DNA of 64,000 nt from Bradyrhizobium commune (GCF_015624505.1 NZ_CP061379.1:1550001-1614000), one strand, 5' to 3'; shown: positions 51,386 through 60,058, numbered from the stretch's first letter. The notes: a model not told the origin generated them from the letters alone. Numbers and translations are program-made.

Positions 51386-52134
51386 TCAGCGGCCTCGCCG
51401 ACAGCGTCCTTGCGACCTTCATCGTGTTCTGCCGCATCGGCGCCTGCATGATGCTGGTGCCCGGCTATTCCAGCGTCAACATTCCGCCCCAGATCCGCCT
51501 GTTCATCGCGCTTGTCACGACCTTCGCGCTCACGCCGATCCTGCTCGCGATGCTCAAGCCGCTCGTGGATACCGCGCCGCCGCTGACGCTTGCGCTCTTG
51601 ATCGGCACCGAGATCCTGGTCGGCAGCGTCATCGGCCTCGGCGGGCGCGTGTTCTTTCTCGCGCTCCAGACCATGGCAACCGTGATGGCGAGCGCGATCG
51701 GGCTCAGCAACATCCCGGGGACGCCGGTCGGCGACACTGACTCGGCGCCGGCCCTGGTGCCGTTGATCATGGTGGCCGTCACCACGCTGTTCTTCATGAC
51801 AGACCAGCACTGGCAGGTGCTGCGCGGCCTGATGAACTCCTACGAGGTCTGGCATCCCGGCGAAAAGTTGAGCGGCGAGATGGCGCTGAACCAGCTTTCG
51901 AGCCGCCTTGCGGAGGCGTTCGTGCTGACGCTGCGGATCACAAGCCCCTTCATCGTCTATTCCGTCATCGTCAATTTTGCGGTCGGCCTGATCAACAAGC
52001 TGACGCCGGCAATACCGGTCTATTTCATCTCGGTGCCCTTCGTCCTGTTCGGCGGCTTCATGCTGCTCTACCTCACCAGCGACGAGCTGCTGACGCAGTT
52101 CATGATCGGCCTGTCGTCGTGGCTGGCGGAATGA
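51382..52134 (+). CDS. fliR: Flagellar export gate protein FliR
   Basis: 250-residue membrane protein with about six helices: [42 protein letters not shown], then [39 protein letters not shown] and [47 protein letters not shown]. The order of helices and the [19 protein letters not shown] stretch are typical of FliR. With FliP and FliQ it forms the gate. Starts GTG 51382 overlapping the flhA stop, so the two are made together. Confidence 0.95.
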   Translation: MISGLADSVLATFIVFCRIGACMMLVPGYSSVNIPPQIRLFIALVTTFALTPILLAMLKPLVDTAPPLTLALLIGTEILVGSVIGLGGRVFFLALQTMATVMASAIGLSNIPGTPVGDTDSAPALVPLIMVAVTTLFFMTDQHWQVLRGLMNSYEVWHPGEKLSGEMALNQLSSRLAEAFVLTLRITSPFIVYSVIVNFAVGLINKLTPAIPVYFISVPFVLFGGFMLLYLTSDELLTQFMIGLSSWLAE

Positions 52135-52140
52135 TCGATC

Positions 52141-52560
52141 ATGACCTCGCGCGCGGACAAGCTCGGCCGGATCGTGTCGCTTGTGAAGCTCCAGCTCCGG
52201 CTGTCCGAATGGCAGCTCGCGTATTTGCGGCAGCAGGAGCAGACCTTGCAGGATGAGCAATCGTGGCTGGTCGGAACCTTGAACGAAGGGACGCCGCCGG
52301 CGGGATCGTCGAGCGATTCGATCGCACGGCGTCTCAACAGAGCGAGCATCGGCGCGCGGGCCGTGCGGGAGCAGGCTTCGCAGCAGCTCGACCAGGTCCG
52401 CTCCGAGAGCCGGCGCCTGAAGCAGCTTGAGGAGGTCGCGAAGGCGGCGCTCGCCGACAAGCTTCGCGACGCGGAGAAGCGCGCGCTCGAGGAGATGACC
52501 GGGATACTTCCCGCCGTGCGCGACTTCACGCCTCGGGCAGCCAACCGGAACAAGACATGA
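52141..52560 (+). CDS. FliJ-like coiled-coil flagellar protein
   Basis: 139-residue, mainly helical protein. Heptad-like stretches (IVSLVKLQLRLSEWQLAYLRQQEQTLQDEQSWL and AVREQASQQLDQVRSESRRLKQLEEVAKAALADKLRDAEKRALEEM) suggest an antiparallel coiled coil, and the size fits FliJ, the stalk-like partner of FliI. The place after fliR and before the rod-binding gene agrees with flagellar export. Sequence similarity is not decisive, so no symbol is given. ATG 52141 is 6 bases after the fliR stop, and the end overlaps the next gene. Confidence 0.6.
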   Translation: MTSRADKLGRIVSLVKLQLRLSEWQLAYLRQQEQTLQDEQSWLVGTLNEGTPPAGSSSDSIARRLNRASIGARAVREQASQQLDQVRSESRRLKQLEEVAKAALADKLRDAEKRALEEMTGILPAVRDFTPRAANRNKT

Positions 52561-53039
52561 TCGTGACAGCGACGCCCGACCTCGTTCTCGACGTTCTGGA
52601 CGCAGCCGATCCCGTGACACAGCGCGCGGCGACCGCAAAGCTCGACGCGCTGAAATCGTCGGACGCCGATTTTGCCGCCACGATGGACGCCGAGGCGAGC
52701 AAGGCCGCCACTGCGGCGGCCGCCGATCAATCCGGGACGACGGTGGCTGAGGCTCAATCGGGGGCGGTGTACGGGGCGCCGGTGCAGGTGATCAAGAAGC
52801 CCGGCGCGGACGAGGTGTACCGCAAGTTCGAGGCGTTCATTCTCCAGACCTTCGTCGAGACCATGCTGCCGAAGGAATCAGAGGACGTCTTCGGCAAGGG
52901 CACCGCCGGCGGCATCTGGAAATCGATGCTGGCCGAGCAGCTCGGCAACCAGCTGGCGAAGGGCAAGGGGATCGGTATCGCCAAGCAGCTCGCTGCGGCG
53001 CATCCGGCGGGTCCGGACGTGACGGGGAAGGCCGACTGA
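52557..53039 (+). CDS. flgJ: Rod-binding protein FlgJ-like, N-terminal domain only
   Basis: 160 residues. The rod-binding domain lies at about 75-150: VYRKFEAFILQTFVETMLPKESEDVFGKGTAGGIWKSMLAEQLGNQLAKGKGIGIAKQLAA, the FlgJ_N pattern with a helix ending in GIA. The muramidase domain of enteric FlgJ is absent, as is normal in alphaproteobacteria; the separate lytic transglycosylase at 43204-43785 probably replaces it. The Ala-rich N-terminus has no signal peptide. Start ATG 52557 overlaps the previous stop codon. Confidence 0.85.
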   Translation: MIVTATPDLVLDVLDAADPVTQRAATAKLDALKSSDADFAATMDAEASKAATAAAADQSGTTVAEAQSGAVYGAPVQVIKKPGADEVYRKFEAFILQTFVETMLPKESEDVFGKGTAGGIWKSMLAEQLGNQLAKGKGIGIAKQLAAAHPAGPDVTGKAD

Positions 53040-53082
53040 TGGTTTTGGAGATGGGTGACGAAGGTCGAGGGGTGAATTTCCT

Positions 53083-53607
53083 ATGCAGCTAGAAGAACGC
53101 GCAACAGCTTTGGCGATGGAGCAGCCGGTCGTGACTACCGAGGCGACGGCGGAGGCCGCGCCGGGCGATGCGCTGTTGCCCGTGCTCCTGCCGAATGTCG
53201 GCAGCGACATGATCACCGATGGCGCTGAGGCGGCAAGGCCGGAAGCAGCGCTGTCGGACGAGGTGCGCGGCTTGCTGTCGGCCGTACGCCGGCTCGAGGA
53301 TATCGTCGAGGAAGAAACCGTCGCGCTCGCGACCGGAAAGAAGATCGATTTCGACGATTTCAGCATGCGCAAGAGCCGGAGCATGCTGGAATTCGTTCGC
53401 CTGATGCGGGCACGGATGCATCTCGGCGGTGAGGCCGAGATCACCGCGGAGATCCAGCGGCTGCGCGAGAAGCTCGAGCGAAACCGCTCCATTCTCGAAA
53501 TGCACTACGACGCGGTTCGCGAAGTTGCCGCCATCATCGTCAAGGCGATGAAGGACGCCGAGTCGGACGGCACCTATACCGGCCGCGCAGCGAAGGACGG
53601 AAAATGA
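53083..53607 (+). CDS. FlgN-like flagellar chaperone
   Basis: 174-residue acidic protein. The core is a long helical region: LSDEVRGLLSAVRRLEDIVEEETVALATGKKIDFDDFSMRKSRSMLEFVRLMRAR, then LREKLERNRSILEMHYDAVREVAAIIVKAMKDAESDGTYT. This resembles the FlgN family, whose members escort FlgK and FlgL to the export gate; the E..ALxxGK pattern fits. It lacks a signal peptide. ATG 53083 is used. The gene overlaps the next by four bases. The family assignment rests on size, helical pattern and place, so confidence is moderate. Confidence 0.65.
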   Translation: MQLEERATALAMEQPVVTTEATAEAAPGDALLPVLLPNVGSDMITDGAEAARPEAALSDEVRGLLSAVRRLEDIVEEETVALATGKKIDFDDFSMRKSRSMLEFVRLMRARMHLGGEAEITAEIQRLREKLERNRSILEMHYDAVREVAAIIVKAMKDAESDGTYTGRAAKDGK

Positions 53608-54062
53608 TCAGATTGGTGCTGGCCGGGCTTTGGGTATGCATCCTCACCGCGGGCACGAGCTATGCCGTGGCCTATTGGAAGGAAAACGGCAGCCTGCTGC
53701 CGGCGAAGGACGAATATCTCGACGGGCTGCAATACCAGAAGACGCGGCCGCTGAGCGTGCCGATGGTCGAGAACGGCAGCGTGCAGGGCTACATCGTCGC
53801 GCGCTTCGTCTACACCGTCGAGGCGCGGACCATGCACCAGCTCACCGTTCCGCCGGAGCCGTTCGTCGTGGACGAAGCCTTCCGCAGGATCTATGCGGAT
53901 GATCGTCTCGACTTCAGGAAGCTTGCCCGCTACGACCTCACCGTCCTCACAGCTTCCATCAAGCAGCACGTCAACGAGCGCATGCAGGCCGACATCGTCC
54001 AGGACGTCCTGGTCGAGGATTTCAATTACGTCTCGAAGGACGAATTCCAGCAGAAGCAGTGA
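53604..54062 (+). CDS. Membrane-anchored protein at the end of the flagellar block
   Basis: 152 residues with one N-terminal membrane helix (about 3-24, RLVLAGLWVCILTAGTSYAVAY) and a periplasmic domain. The domain reads RPLSVPMVENGSVQGYIVARFVYTVEARTMHQL, and the helical end IKQHVNERMQADIVQDVLVEDFNYVSKDEF is reminiscent of FliL, which has the same topology. I do not recognise a named family. The ATGA overlap with the FlgN-like gene ties it to the flagellar operon; it may act near stators or be an assembly factor. A terminator hairpin follows. Confidence 0.7.
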   Translation: MIRLVLAGLWVCILTAGTSYAVAYWKENGSLLPAKDEYLDGLQYQKTRPLSVPMVENGSVQGYIVARFVYTVEARTMHQLTVPPEPFVVDEAFRRIYADDRLDFRKLARYDLTVLTASIKQHVNERMQADIVQDVLVEDFNYVSKDEFQQKQ

Positions 54063-54111
54063 CAGGACGGCGCGACGCTGGCATTGTGACTTTCCGGCCT
54101 CCGAGAACAAT

Positions 54112-54145
54112 CCGGCCTCTGCAGGATATTTCTCGCAGAGGCCGG
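54112..54145. terminator. Bidirectional terminator between the flagellar block and lafR
   Basis: CCGGCCTCTGC, 12-base loop, GCAGAGGCCGG: a perfect 11-bp stem between convergent genes. T-runs are weak on both sides, but the position fits shared termination. Confidence 0.6.
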
Positions 54146-54167
54146 TAGTCGTTGCGGCTTTCGCGCC

Positions 54168-54938
54168 TCAGTTGCCTGCCGGGTAGGCCGCCGGGGCGGT
54201 ATGCGTCCGGTTCAGGAGGATGCCGACCTCGTCGAGCTCCTGCATCGGCACGTCGATGGTCTCGCCGGCCGGGATGTTGAGCCGGTATCCGACATAGCGC
54301 CGGGCCACGATCGCGTCGAAGCCGAGGCGGTCGCGCAGCTTCTTGCGCAGCTTGCTGACGTGGCTCTCGATCACGCTCTCGTCGAACGTCGATTCGAAGA
54401 TGCCGTAGACCGCGTTGAAGATCTGCGTCTTGGTGATCCACTTGCCGTGGTTGGCGACCATATATTCGAGGATGCGCAGTTCGCGGCGGGGCAGCGTGAG
54501 GGCGTGGCCCGCGATCTCGGGGTCGCGCCCGTTGAAGAAGACCTGGATCCGGGTCTCGCAGGGCCTCGGCAGGTCGCCGACCCTGCGGCGTGCGATCGCC
54601 GCCGTCCGCGCCAGGATCTCGCGAAGATGGATCGGCACGTGAACCACGTCGTCCACGCCCGATTCGAAGAGCTCCAGAGTGTTCTTGAGCATCTTCTGGC
54701 CGCTCATGGCGATGATGGGAGCCGCCGAGCGCTTGCGCATTGCTCGCGGCAGGCTTCCGCGGGCATCGCAGTCCCCCAGAAGGAAGGCGTCGACCGCTGC
54801 CAGGTCCGCTTCGCTCGCGGATTGCAGCCAGTCCCAGAATTCCCCGGAGGTGAATCCGATCGACGATACACCTTCGCGAACGAGCGCTCCTACGTAGCTG
54901 TTCGTGACGCTCTCGCGATCATCAACGATAATATACAT
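54168..54938 (-). CDS. lafR: Atypical OmpR-type regulator of flagellar genes, LafR/Rem-like
   Basis: 256 residues: a receiver domain (about 1-115) and a winged helix (about 135-225, PRRELRILEYMVANHGKWITKTQIFNAVYGIFESTFDESVIESHVSKLRKKL). The receiver keeps an acidic pair (D6 D7) and a Ser (MSGQ), but the phosphorylation position reads LLGDCD (Gly55-Asp56) and the usual Lys-Pro is His-Val-Pro. It may not need phosphorylation. Rem of Sinorhizobium and LafR of Bradyrhizobium are such regulators at the top of the lateral/rhizobial flagellar hierarchy. ATG 54938 is chosen; the frame runs on to 55076 without support. The gene converges on the flagellar operon. Confidence 0.82.
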   Translation of the reverse strand: MYIIVDDRESVTNSYVGALVREGVSSIGFTSGEFWDWLQSASEADLAAVDAFLLGDCDARGSLPRAMRKRSAAPIIAMSGQKMLKNTLELFESGVDDVVHVPIHLREILARTAAIARRRVGDLPRPCETRIQVFFNGRDPEIAGHALTLPRRELRILEYMVANHGKWITKTQIFNAVYGIFESTFDESVIESHVSKLRKKLRDRLGFDAIVARRYVGYRLNIPAGETIDVPMQELDEVGILLNRTHTAPAAYPAGN

Positions 54939-55747
54939 CAGTTCTTCGCCCCTGTTTCGCACTTGTTGCGGCCGGCTGATTGTTGTGATGCCCCGGCTCG
55001 GCAACGTGCTGTTTGACGACATTCCTTCCCGCGAACCGTTGTTATGGTTTCGATATTCGCGGGCAGCCCTACGCATTCAGTGCCTGCGGTGTGCAGGCCT
55101 GTTACTTCGACTCGACACTGAACGCTTACTGCGTGAAGCCCGGCGGGTGTTCTTACGGATCACCTCGCGGAGCGGATTGAGAAAGCGGCCTAGAACAGTT
55201 GCGCTACGTTGCTCATCGCTCCGAACACACCTGAACTTTGTCGATCTCCTCGCCAACTGGCGAGAATCACTTGAGATGACCGTAACAATTGCCGATTTCC
55301 GATCAAGCGTGCGGAACAAAGCGTTTGCTACGTCTGCTTGATGCTATTGGTTTGTTCCCGGTTGTTTCTTGATGTGAGCAAGCGCACCAGTTGATTTTAT
55401 TCAAACTAGTTTTGCACCGTGGCGGTTATAAAGTTCCGCAGGCCCGTAGAAACACAGCCATTTTGGGTAGTGTCGCGGGTCAGGCGCATGGAGGGGTTTT
55501 CAACCCCGGATTGACTCTCCTGGCCGCGCACCCACATGCGACAATTCGACTCATGTATGGCGAGACGACTCCAGCTTGGCGAAATCTTGGCGAGTGTGTG
55601 TCTTTCGAGTCGCACTCTCGCCGCGTGTACGACGCATCGGACTCATTCAACGCCGCATCGTGCGTGAAAAAGTTTTGACGCGCACGTTTCGGACAAGCTT
55701 CGGCAACTAGCTTCGTTCGACAGATCGAAACGAACGGAGCATTTCAC
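54939..55747. other. Gene-poor stretch upstream of lafR
   Basis: 809 bases, lower in G+C than average. It holds the lafR promoter on one strand and that of the next gene on the other. A rightward frame at 55391-55678 resembles nothing known. Just before 55748 lies the imperfect palindrome TTCGTTCGA, CAGA, TCGAAACGAA (55712-55734), a possible operator. Confidence 0.4.
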
Positions 55748-56689
55748 ATGTTGTCCGATGCAAAAGCTCGTCCCAACGAGACTGCGGACATCTCTGCGGC
55801 GAAACCGGCTCCGCAGGTGCATGATACAAAGGACAATGCGGCGCGCGCGGCCAAGCCAGCTACGAAGCCGAAGCCTGCATCGGGCGCGGCGAGCGACGAA
55901 GCCCTCGCAAAGGAAGCGCTCGAGGGTTTGAAACGCATTCGTGCCAAGGCGCGCGCCGACAAGATGGCGATACCAAAGCCTGCGCCGGTCGTGATCAAGC
56001 CCGCCGTGATTGTCGCCAAGCCGCCGCCGCCCCGTCCGACCTGGGTCGCGCCGCTTGCCACGCTGGCGGTCGCCGCAGTTCTGGTGGTCTGCGCCTGCAC
56101 CGGCGTGATCGCCTATCTCACCACGCAGCCGAGCCAGACCAATGTCGCGGCCAATGCCGAGATCAGGAATCTGCGCGAGACGGTCGCGCAGCTGCGCAAG
56201 CAACTGTCCGGCGTGTCCGAAAACCTCGACGGATTGCGGACCGCGGTCGATCAGTCGAGCAAGGCGACCAGCGATCGTTTCGGTCGGTTCGCCGAGAATC
56301 TCGATCGCATCGAGCGGGTCAGCTCATCCTCGACGGCGAAGCTCGACAAGCTTGCGCAAGCGCAGACCCCGGCGCCGGCAACCGTCGCCGCGCAATCGCC
56401 GTCGCCAGCGATGCCGATGATGGCCTCGCTCGCCGCGCCCGAGGTCACCGGCTCGTTGCCTCCGGCCGAACGCTCGTCGGCGCCGCGAAAGGCGGTCAAG
56501 GGCTGGTCGGTCCGCCAAGCCTATGAGGGCATTGCGATCCTGCAAGGCCCGAACGGCGTCGTCGAGGCTGTGCTGGGGCAGCAGGTGCCGAGCCTCGGCC
56601 GCATCGAGGAGATCAGAAACGAGAATGGTCGTCTCGTGGTGGAAACCAGCGGCGGCGTCGTCTATTCGCCGCGCAAGGGGGCGCCGTGA
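55748..56689 (+). CDS. Membrane-anchored protein of unknown function with a coiled coil
   Basis: 313 residues. An Ala/Lys/Pro-rich cytoplasmic head (1-98) precedes one membrane helix (about 99-123, LATLAVAAVLVVCACTGVIAYL). A coiled coil follows (IRNLRETVAQLRKQLSGVSENLDGLRTAVDQSSKATSDRFGRFAENLDRIERV), then a Pro/Ser linker and a small C-terminal domain (about 255-313, WSVRQAYEGIAILQGPNGVVEAVLGQQVPSLGRIEEIRNENGRLVVETSGGVVY). I know no name for it; the tail is reminiscent of pilus- or secretion-linked beta domains. It stands next to a MarR gene on the opposite strand. ATG 55748 follows a GGAG site. Confidence 0.65.
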   Translation: MLSDAKARPNETADISAAKPAPQVHDTKDNAARAAKPATKPKPASGAASDEALAKEALEGLKRIRAKARADKMAIPKPAPVVIKPAVIVAKPPPPRPTWVAPLATLAVAAVLVVCACTGVIAYLTTQPSQTNVAANAEIRNLRETVAQLRKQLSGVSENLDGLRTAVDQSSKATSDRFGRFAENLDRIERVSSSSTAKLDKLAQAQTPAPATVAAQSPSPAMPMMASLAAPEVTGSLPPAERSSAPRKAVKGWSVRQAYEGIAILQGPNGVVEAVLGQQVPSLGRIEEIRNENGRLVVETSGGVVYSPRKGAP

Positions 56690-56702
56690 TCGATGGACAG
56701 TT

Positions 56703-57281
56703 CTATTGGCGGTGATGTTCGAAGCTGGTGCATAGCAGCTCGATCTCGGCTTCCGCGATCGGCGCGCGAAACAGGCGGCAGGTGAACTCGACCGTCGTCT
56801 TGCTCTCGGACGAGGTGCGGTCCTCCCGGAGGAAGATGCATCGCTTGCAGACGTCGGTATGGTGGCGCTGCTCGGCGGCGTCCGCCTGGTCGAGCACGTG
56901 CCGCAGCGTATCGCGAAAGCGGATCTTGCCGTCGTCATCGAGAACGGCGATGGCGTCGACCAGCGCGTTGACGGGATCGCGTGCCAGAAACTTCTTGCCC
57001 TGCTGCGTCACGCTCAGCATCACCGAGCGCTTGTCTTTGGCCGAGCGCTTCCGCTCCAGATAACCGAGCCGCTCGAGCTCACCGATGATGAACGAGGCGG
57101 TGCCACGCGTGGTGCCGACATAGCTTGCCAGCGCCGAGGGCGTTCGGGAAAACCGGTTGGCGCGGGAGAGGAAGCGGAGCGCCATCCACTCGCGATCGCG
57201 CATGCCATGCTTGGTGCCTTCGAACCAAAGGATCCGCGCCACCTGTCCCAACAATTCAATCGCTTCGCGAGCCAAATTCAT
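56703..57281 (-). CDS. MarR-family regulator with a C-terminal four-cysteine module (second copy)
   Basis: 192 residues, clearly a paralogue of the MarR protein at 18773-19408: LAREAIELLGQVARILWFEG, DREWMALRFLSRANRFSRTPSAL and ELLCTSFE are shared nearly word for word. The winged helix is at about 28-100. Cysteines C145, C148, C168 and C184 occupy the same places as in the first copy. It ends 14 bases from the convergent unknown gene. ATG 57281 is followed by NLAREA, matching the other copy's PLAREA, so both starts are consistent. Which genes it controls is unknown. Confidence 0.85.
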   Translation of the reverse strand: MNLAREAIELLGQVARILWFEGTKHGMRDREWMALRFLSRANRFSRTPSALASYVGTTRGTASFIIGELERLGYLERKRSAKDKRSVMLSVTQQGKKFLARDPVNALVDAIAVLDDDGKIRFRDTLRHVLDQADAAEQRHHTDVCKRCIFLREDRTSSESKTTVEFTCRLFRAPIAEAEIELLCTSFEHHRQ

Positions 57282-57757
57282 TTCGATGCCAGATCGGATA
57301 AAGCTTTATTCAATTGAGTCCTTGGTAGCGCAATCGATGCGGGTCAGAATGGAGCACTCGAGCGTTCTTGCGCTCGAAGCGGAAACACGTGCCGCGTCTT
57401 GGAAGACGCCTCTCCGTTCTGGAGATGGAACTTTCGGCAGTGGAACTAGAGCGCCACGAAGAAAGTTCGAGTAAATTGCACGGCTCAACTCTTCCGAAAA
57501 TTTCAGTCAAATGGCGTTGGCCCACGCGCAAATCGCGGGCGCTGTGCGATGCCTGGGCAACATCATGTGTCGTTGCGGCCACGATCGAGCCGGATGTTGC
57601 TGCAAAACGTTTCGAATTGCGCGAAAGCGCGGATTGCCGGCAACGCGCGACAGCGCAATAAGTGGTCGGATAACCGGCTTTTTCGGTTAATGGATGTTGC
57701 GACGCAAGGCGGCCGCGCGGTTAAATCTGGCACACAATCGAACCGGGGAAGGCCAGG
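57282..57757. other. Divergent intergenic region between MarR and MFS genes
   Basis: 476 bases with no convincing gene. It contains promoters for both flanking genes, and A+T-rich spots near 57300 (AAAGCTTTATTCAATTGA) suit a MarR operator. The MFS ribosome site GGGGAAGG lies at 57745-57752. Confidence 0.4.
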
Positions 57758-59056
57758 GTGTTGTCGGGAGCAGAGCATGTAGAGCCGTTCAACGTCAAAC
57801 GCGCAGCATTGGCCGCCACCGTCGGCAACATGCTCGAATTCTACGACTTCATCACCTACAGCTTCTTCGCCATCCAGATCGGCCATACCTTCTTCCCGAC
57901 CGGAAGCGAATACGGCAGCCTGATGCTGTCGCTGGCGACCTTCGGCGCCGGCTTCGTCACGCGGCCGATCGGCGGCGTCGTGCTCGGCATCTATTCCGAC
58001 CGGATCGGCCGGCGGCCCGCCATGCTTTTGAGCTTTGCGCTAATGGGCGCCGCGATCCTGACTATCTCGCTCACGCCGTCCTACAATGCGATTGGCATTG
58101 CCGCCCCGATCATTGTGATCGCGGCGCGCATGGCACAGGGTTTTGCGCTCGGCGGCGAGGTCGGTCCGACCACCGCCTATCTGATCGAGATCGCTCCACC
58201 TGAGCACCGGGCGCTGGTGGTCGCATGGCAGCCCGCGAGCCAGGAGATTGCCGCGACAGCGGGCGCGCTCGTCGGCGTCATCCTGAGCAAGACGATGGCC
58301 CCGGAGATGCTGGATTCTTATGGCTGGCGGGTGGCATTCCTGCTCGGGGCGGTCTGCATGCCGTTCGGATTGTGGATGCGCCGGACGCTGCCGGAGACGA
58401 TCCCGCAGGGGGAGGCAGCTGCTCCTGCCGAGTACCGAACAAATCACCTTTCGCAGGCACGTCGCCATATCGGGCTCATCGCGCTGGCGCTGATGATTTT
58501 GGCCAGCGGTACGATTTCGACCTATGTCACGCAATATATGACGACCTATGCCCAGAATACGCTGCATGTGTCCTCGACACTGGCCTTTGCCGTGTCGCTG
58601 GTCAGCAACGGGATTCAATTCGTCGGCGCGCTGTTCGGCGGCTGGCTCGCCGATCGCCTCGGCCGCAAGCCGGTGATGATCTGGCCGCAGCTGATCACGC
58701 TGCTATTGACCTATCCGGCTTTCCTGTGGATCGTCCACGCGCCCGGCGCGCTGTCGCTGCTGGTCGGCTTCGGCGTCCTCTCGGCGATCGGCTCGCTGCC
58801 GTTCACGGCGTTCTATGCGACCTTCACCGAGGCGCTGCCCCAGAACATCCGTGGCGGCGTGTTCGCGACCGTCTACGCGGTTGCGATTGCAAGCTTCGGC
58901 GGAACCGCGCAGCTCGTGGTCACCTGGCTGCTCCATGTCACCGGCGATCCGCTGGCGCCGGCCTGGTACTTGCTGCTTGCGGCCATTGTCGGACTTGTCG
59001 CCATGAGCCTGATGCCTGAGACCGCGCCGATGAAAAAGCACCCGGGCAAGTCCTGA
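57758..59056 (+). CDS. MFS transporter, MHS (metabolite:H+ symporter) type
   Basis: 432-residue inner-membrane transporter with twelve helices. The conserved loop between helices 2 and 3 reads RPIGGVVLGIYSDRIGRRPAMLLSF, matching the MFS signature G-x(3)-D-R-x-G-R-R/K, and MLEFYDFITYSFFAIQIGHTFFP is the MHS-family opening. GFALGGEVGPTTAYLIEIAPPEHR is a second hallmark. MHS members take up dicarboxylates, betaines, shikimate or aromatic acids. Start GTG 57758, with GGGGAAGG upstream. The next gene, a dienelactone hydrolase, could act on the imported compound (inference). Confidence 0.85.
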   Translation: MLSGAEHVEPFNVKRAALAATVGNMLEFYDFITYSFFAIQIGHTFFPTGSEYGSLMLSLATFGAGFVTRPIGGVVLGIYSDRIGRRPAMLLSFALMGAAILTISLTPSYNAIGIAAPIIVIAARMAQGFALGGEVGPTTAYLIEIAPPEHRALVVAWQPASQEIAATAGALVGVILSKTMAPEMLDSYGWRVAFLLGAVCMPFGLWMRRTLPETIPQGEAAAPAEYRTNHLSQARRHIGLIALALMILASGTISTYVTQYMTTYAQNTLHVSSTLAFAVSLVSNGIQFVGALFGGWLADRLGRKPVMIWPQLITLLLTYPAFLWIVHAPGALSLLVGFGVLSAIGSLPFTAFYATFTEALPQNIRGGVFATVYAVAIASFGGTAQLVVTWLLHVTGDPLAPAWYLLLAAIVGLVAMSLMPETAPMKKHPGKS

Positions 59057-59170
59057 CCGCGGCGAAAGCTCGCAGGCTGGTGATTTGCGTTTCGCCGGCA
59101 ATTATTGGCGAATGCGTCGCCTGAAGGTTCAGGGCAGGACACTAGGGCAAGGCATCAGGAAGGATCAACG

Positions 59171-60058
59171 ATGAGTATCGAAACCACAATGACATCCGAC
59201 GTCGTAGGGCTGGTCAAGCCGCCCCCGGTGTCGCGTCGCGGCTTCATGAGCGCCACCGCGGCCGTCGCCGCCGGTTACACGCTTGCGGCGGGTCCCGTCC
59301 GTGCCGAGGTCATCACGACCGACACCAGCGGCCTCCAGGCCGGAGACGCCAAGATCAAGGTCGGCTCCGAGGAAATGCCTGCCTATTTTGCCCGCCCTGC
59401 CGGTAACACCAAGGCGCCAGTTATCATCGTGGCGATGGAGATCTTCGGCCTGCACGAATACATCAAGGACGTGACGCGGCGCCTGGCCAAGCTCGGCGCG
59501 TTCGCCGTTGCCCCCGACTATTATTTCCGCAAGGGCGTCAACCTGACCAAGATCACCGAGATCGAGGACCTGCTGCCGGTCGTCAATTCCAAGCCGGATG
59601 CCGAGCTGCTGTCCGACCTCGATGCGACGGTGGCGTGGGCGGGATCGCAGGGCGGCGATACGACCAAGCTCGGCATCATCGGCTTCTGCCGTGGCGGGCG
59701 CACGGTGTGGGAATATGCTGCCCACAGCGGCACCCTCAAGGCCGGCGTTGCCTTCTACGGCCCCCCGGTCGATCCGGCCAATCCGCTGTGGCCGAAGAGC
59801 CCGCTTCAGCTCGCGCCCGAGATGAAGGCACCCGTGCTCGGTCTCTATGGCGAAGCGGACACCGGTATTCCCGTCGCGCAGGTCGAGCAGCTCAAGGCCG
59901 CACTCGCGCAGAACAAGAAGACCGCCGAATTCAAGCTCTACCCCGATGCGCCGCACGGCTTCCATGCCGACTATCGCGGCAGCTTCCGCAAGGAAGCGGC
60001 GGAAGATGCCTGGAAGCAGGCGCAAGCCTGGTTCAAGAAATATGGCGTCCTGAGCTGA
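59171..60058 (+). CDS. Exported dienelactone hydrolase-like protein
   Basis: 295-residue alpha/beta hydrolase of the dienelactone hydrolase family with a Tat-type leader (VSRRGFMSATAAVAAGYTLAAG, ending VRA). The nucleophile motif is GFCRGG with Cys173, the cysteine typical of this family in place of serine. An aspartate lies near GEADTGIP and a histidine in PDAPHGFHADYR, completing the triad. ATG 59171 follows AGGAAGGA. Dienelactone hydrolases open the lactone ring in chloroaromatic breakdown; many paralogues have other, unknown substrates. Export through Tat suggests a folded, perhaps cofactor-free periplasmic enzyme. It follows the MFS gene by 114 bases. Confidence 0.85.
   Translation: MSIETTMTSDVVGLVKPPPVSRRGFMSATAAVAAGYTLAAGPVRAEVITTDTSGLQAGDAKIKVGSEEMPAYFARPAGNTKAPVIIVAMEIFGLHEYIKDVTRRLAKLGAFAVAPDYYFRKGVNLTKITEIEDLLPVVNSKPDAELLSDLDATVAWAGSQGGDTTKLGIIGFCRGGRTVWEYAAHSGTLKAGVAFYGPPVDPANPLWPKSPLQLAPEMKAPVLGLYGEADTGIPVAQVEQLKAALAQNKKTAEFKLYPDAPHGFHADYRGSFRKEAAEDAWKQAQAWFKKYGVLS

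Noticed and set aside
55391..55678. A 95-codon frame upstream of the unknown membrane protein
   Set aside because: Low G+C region, no clear ribosome site and no recognisable similarity.
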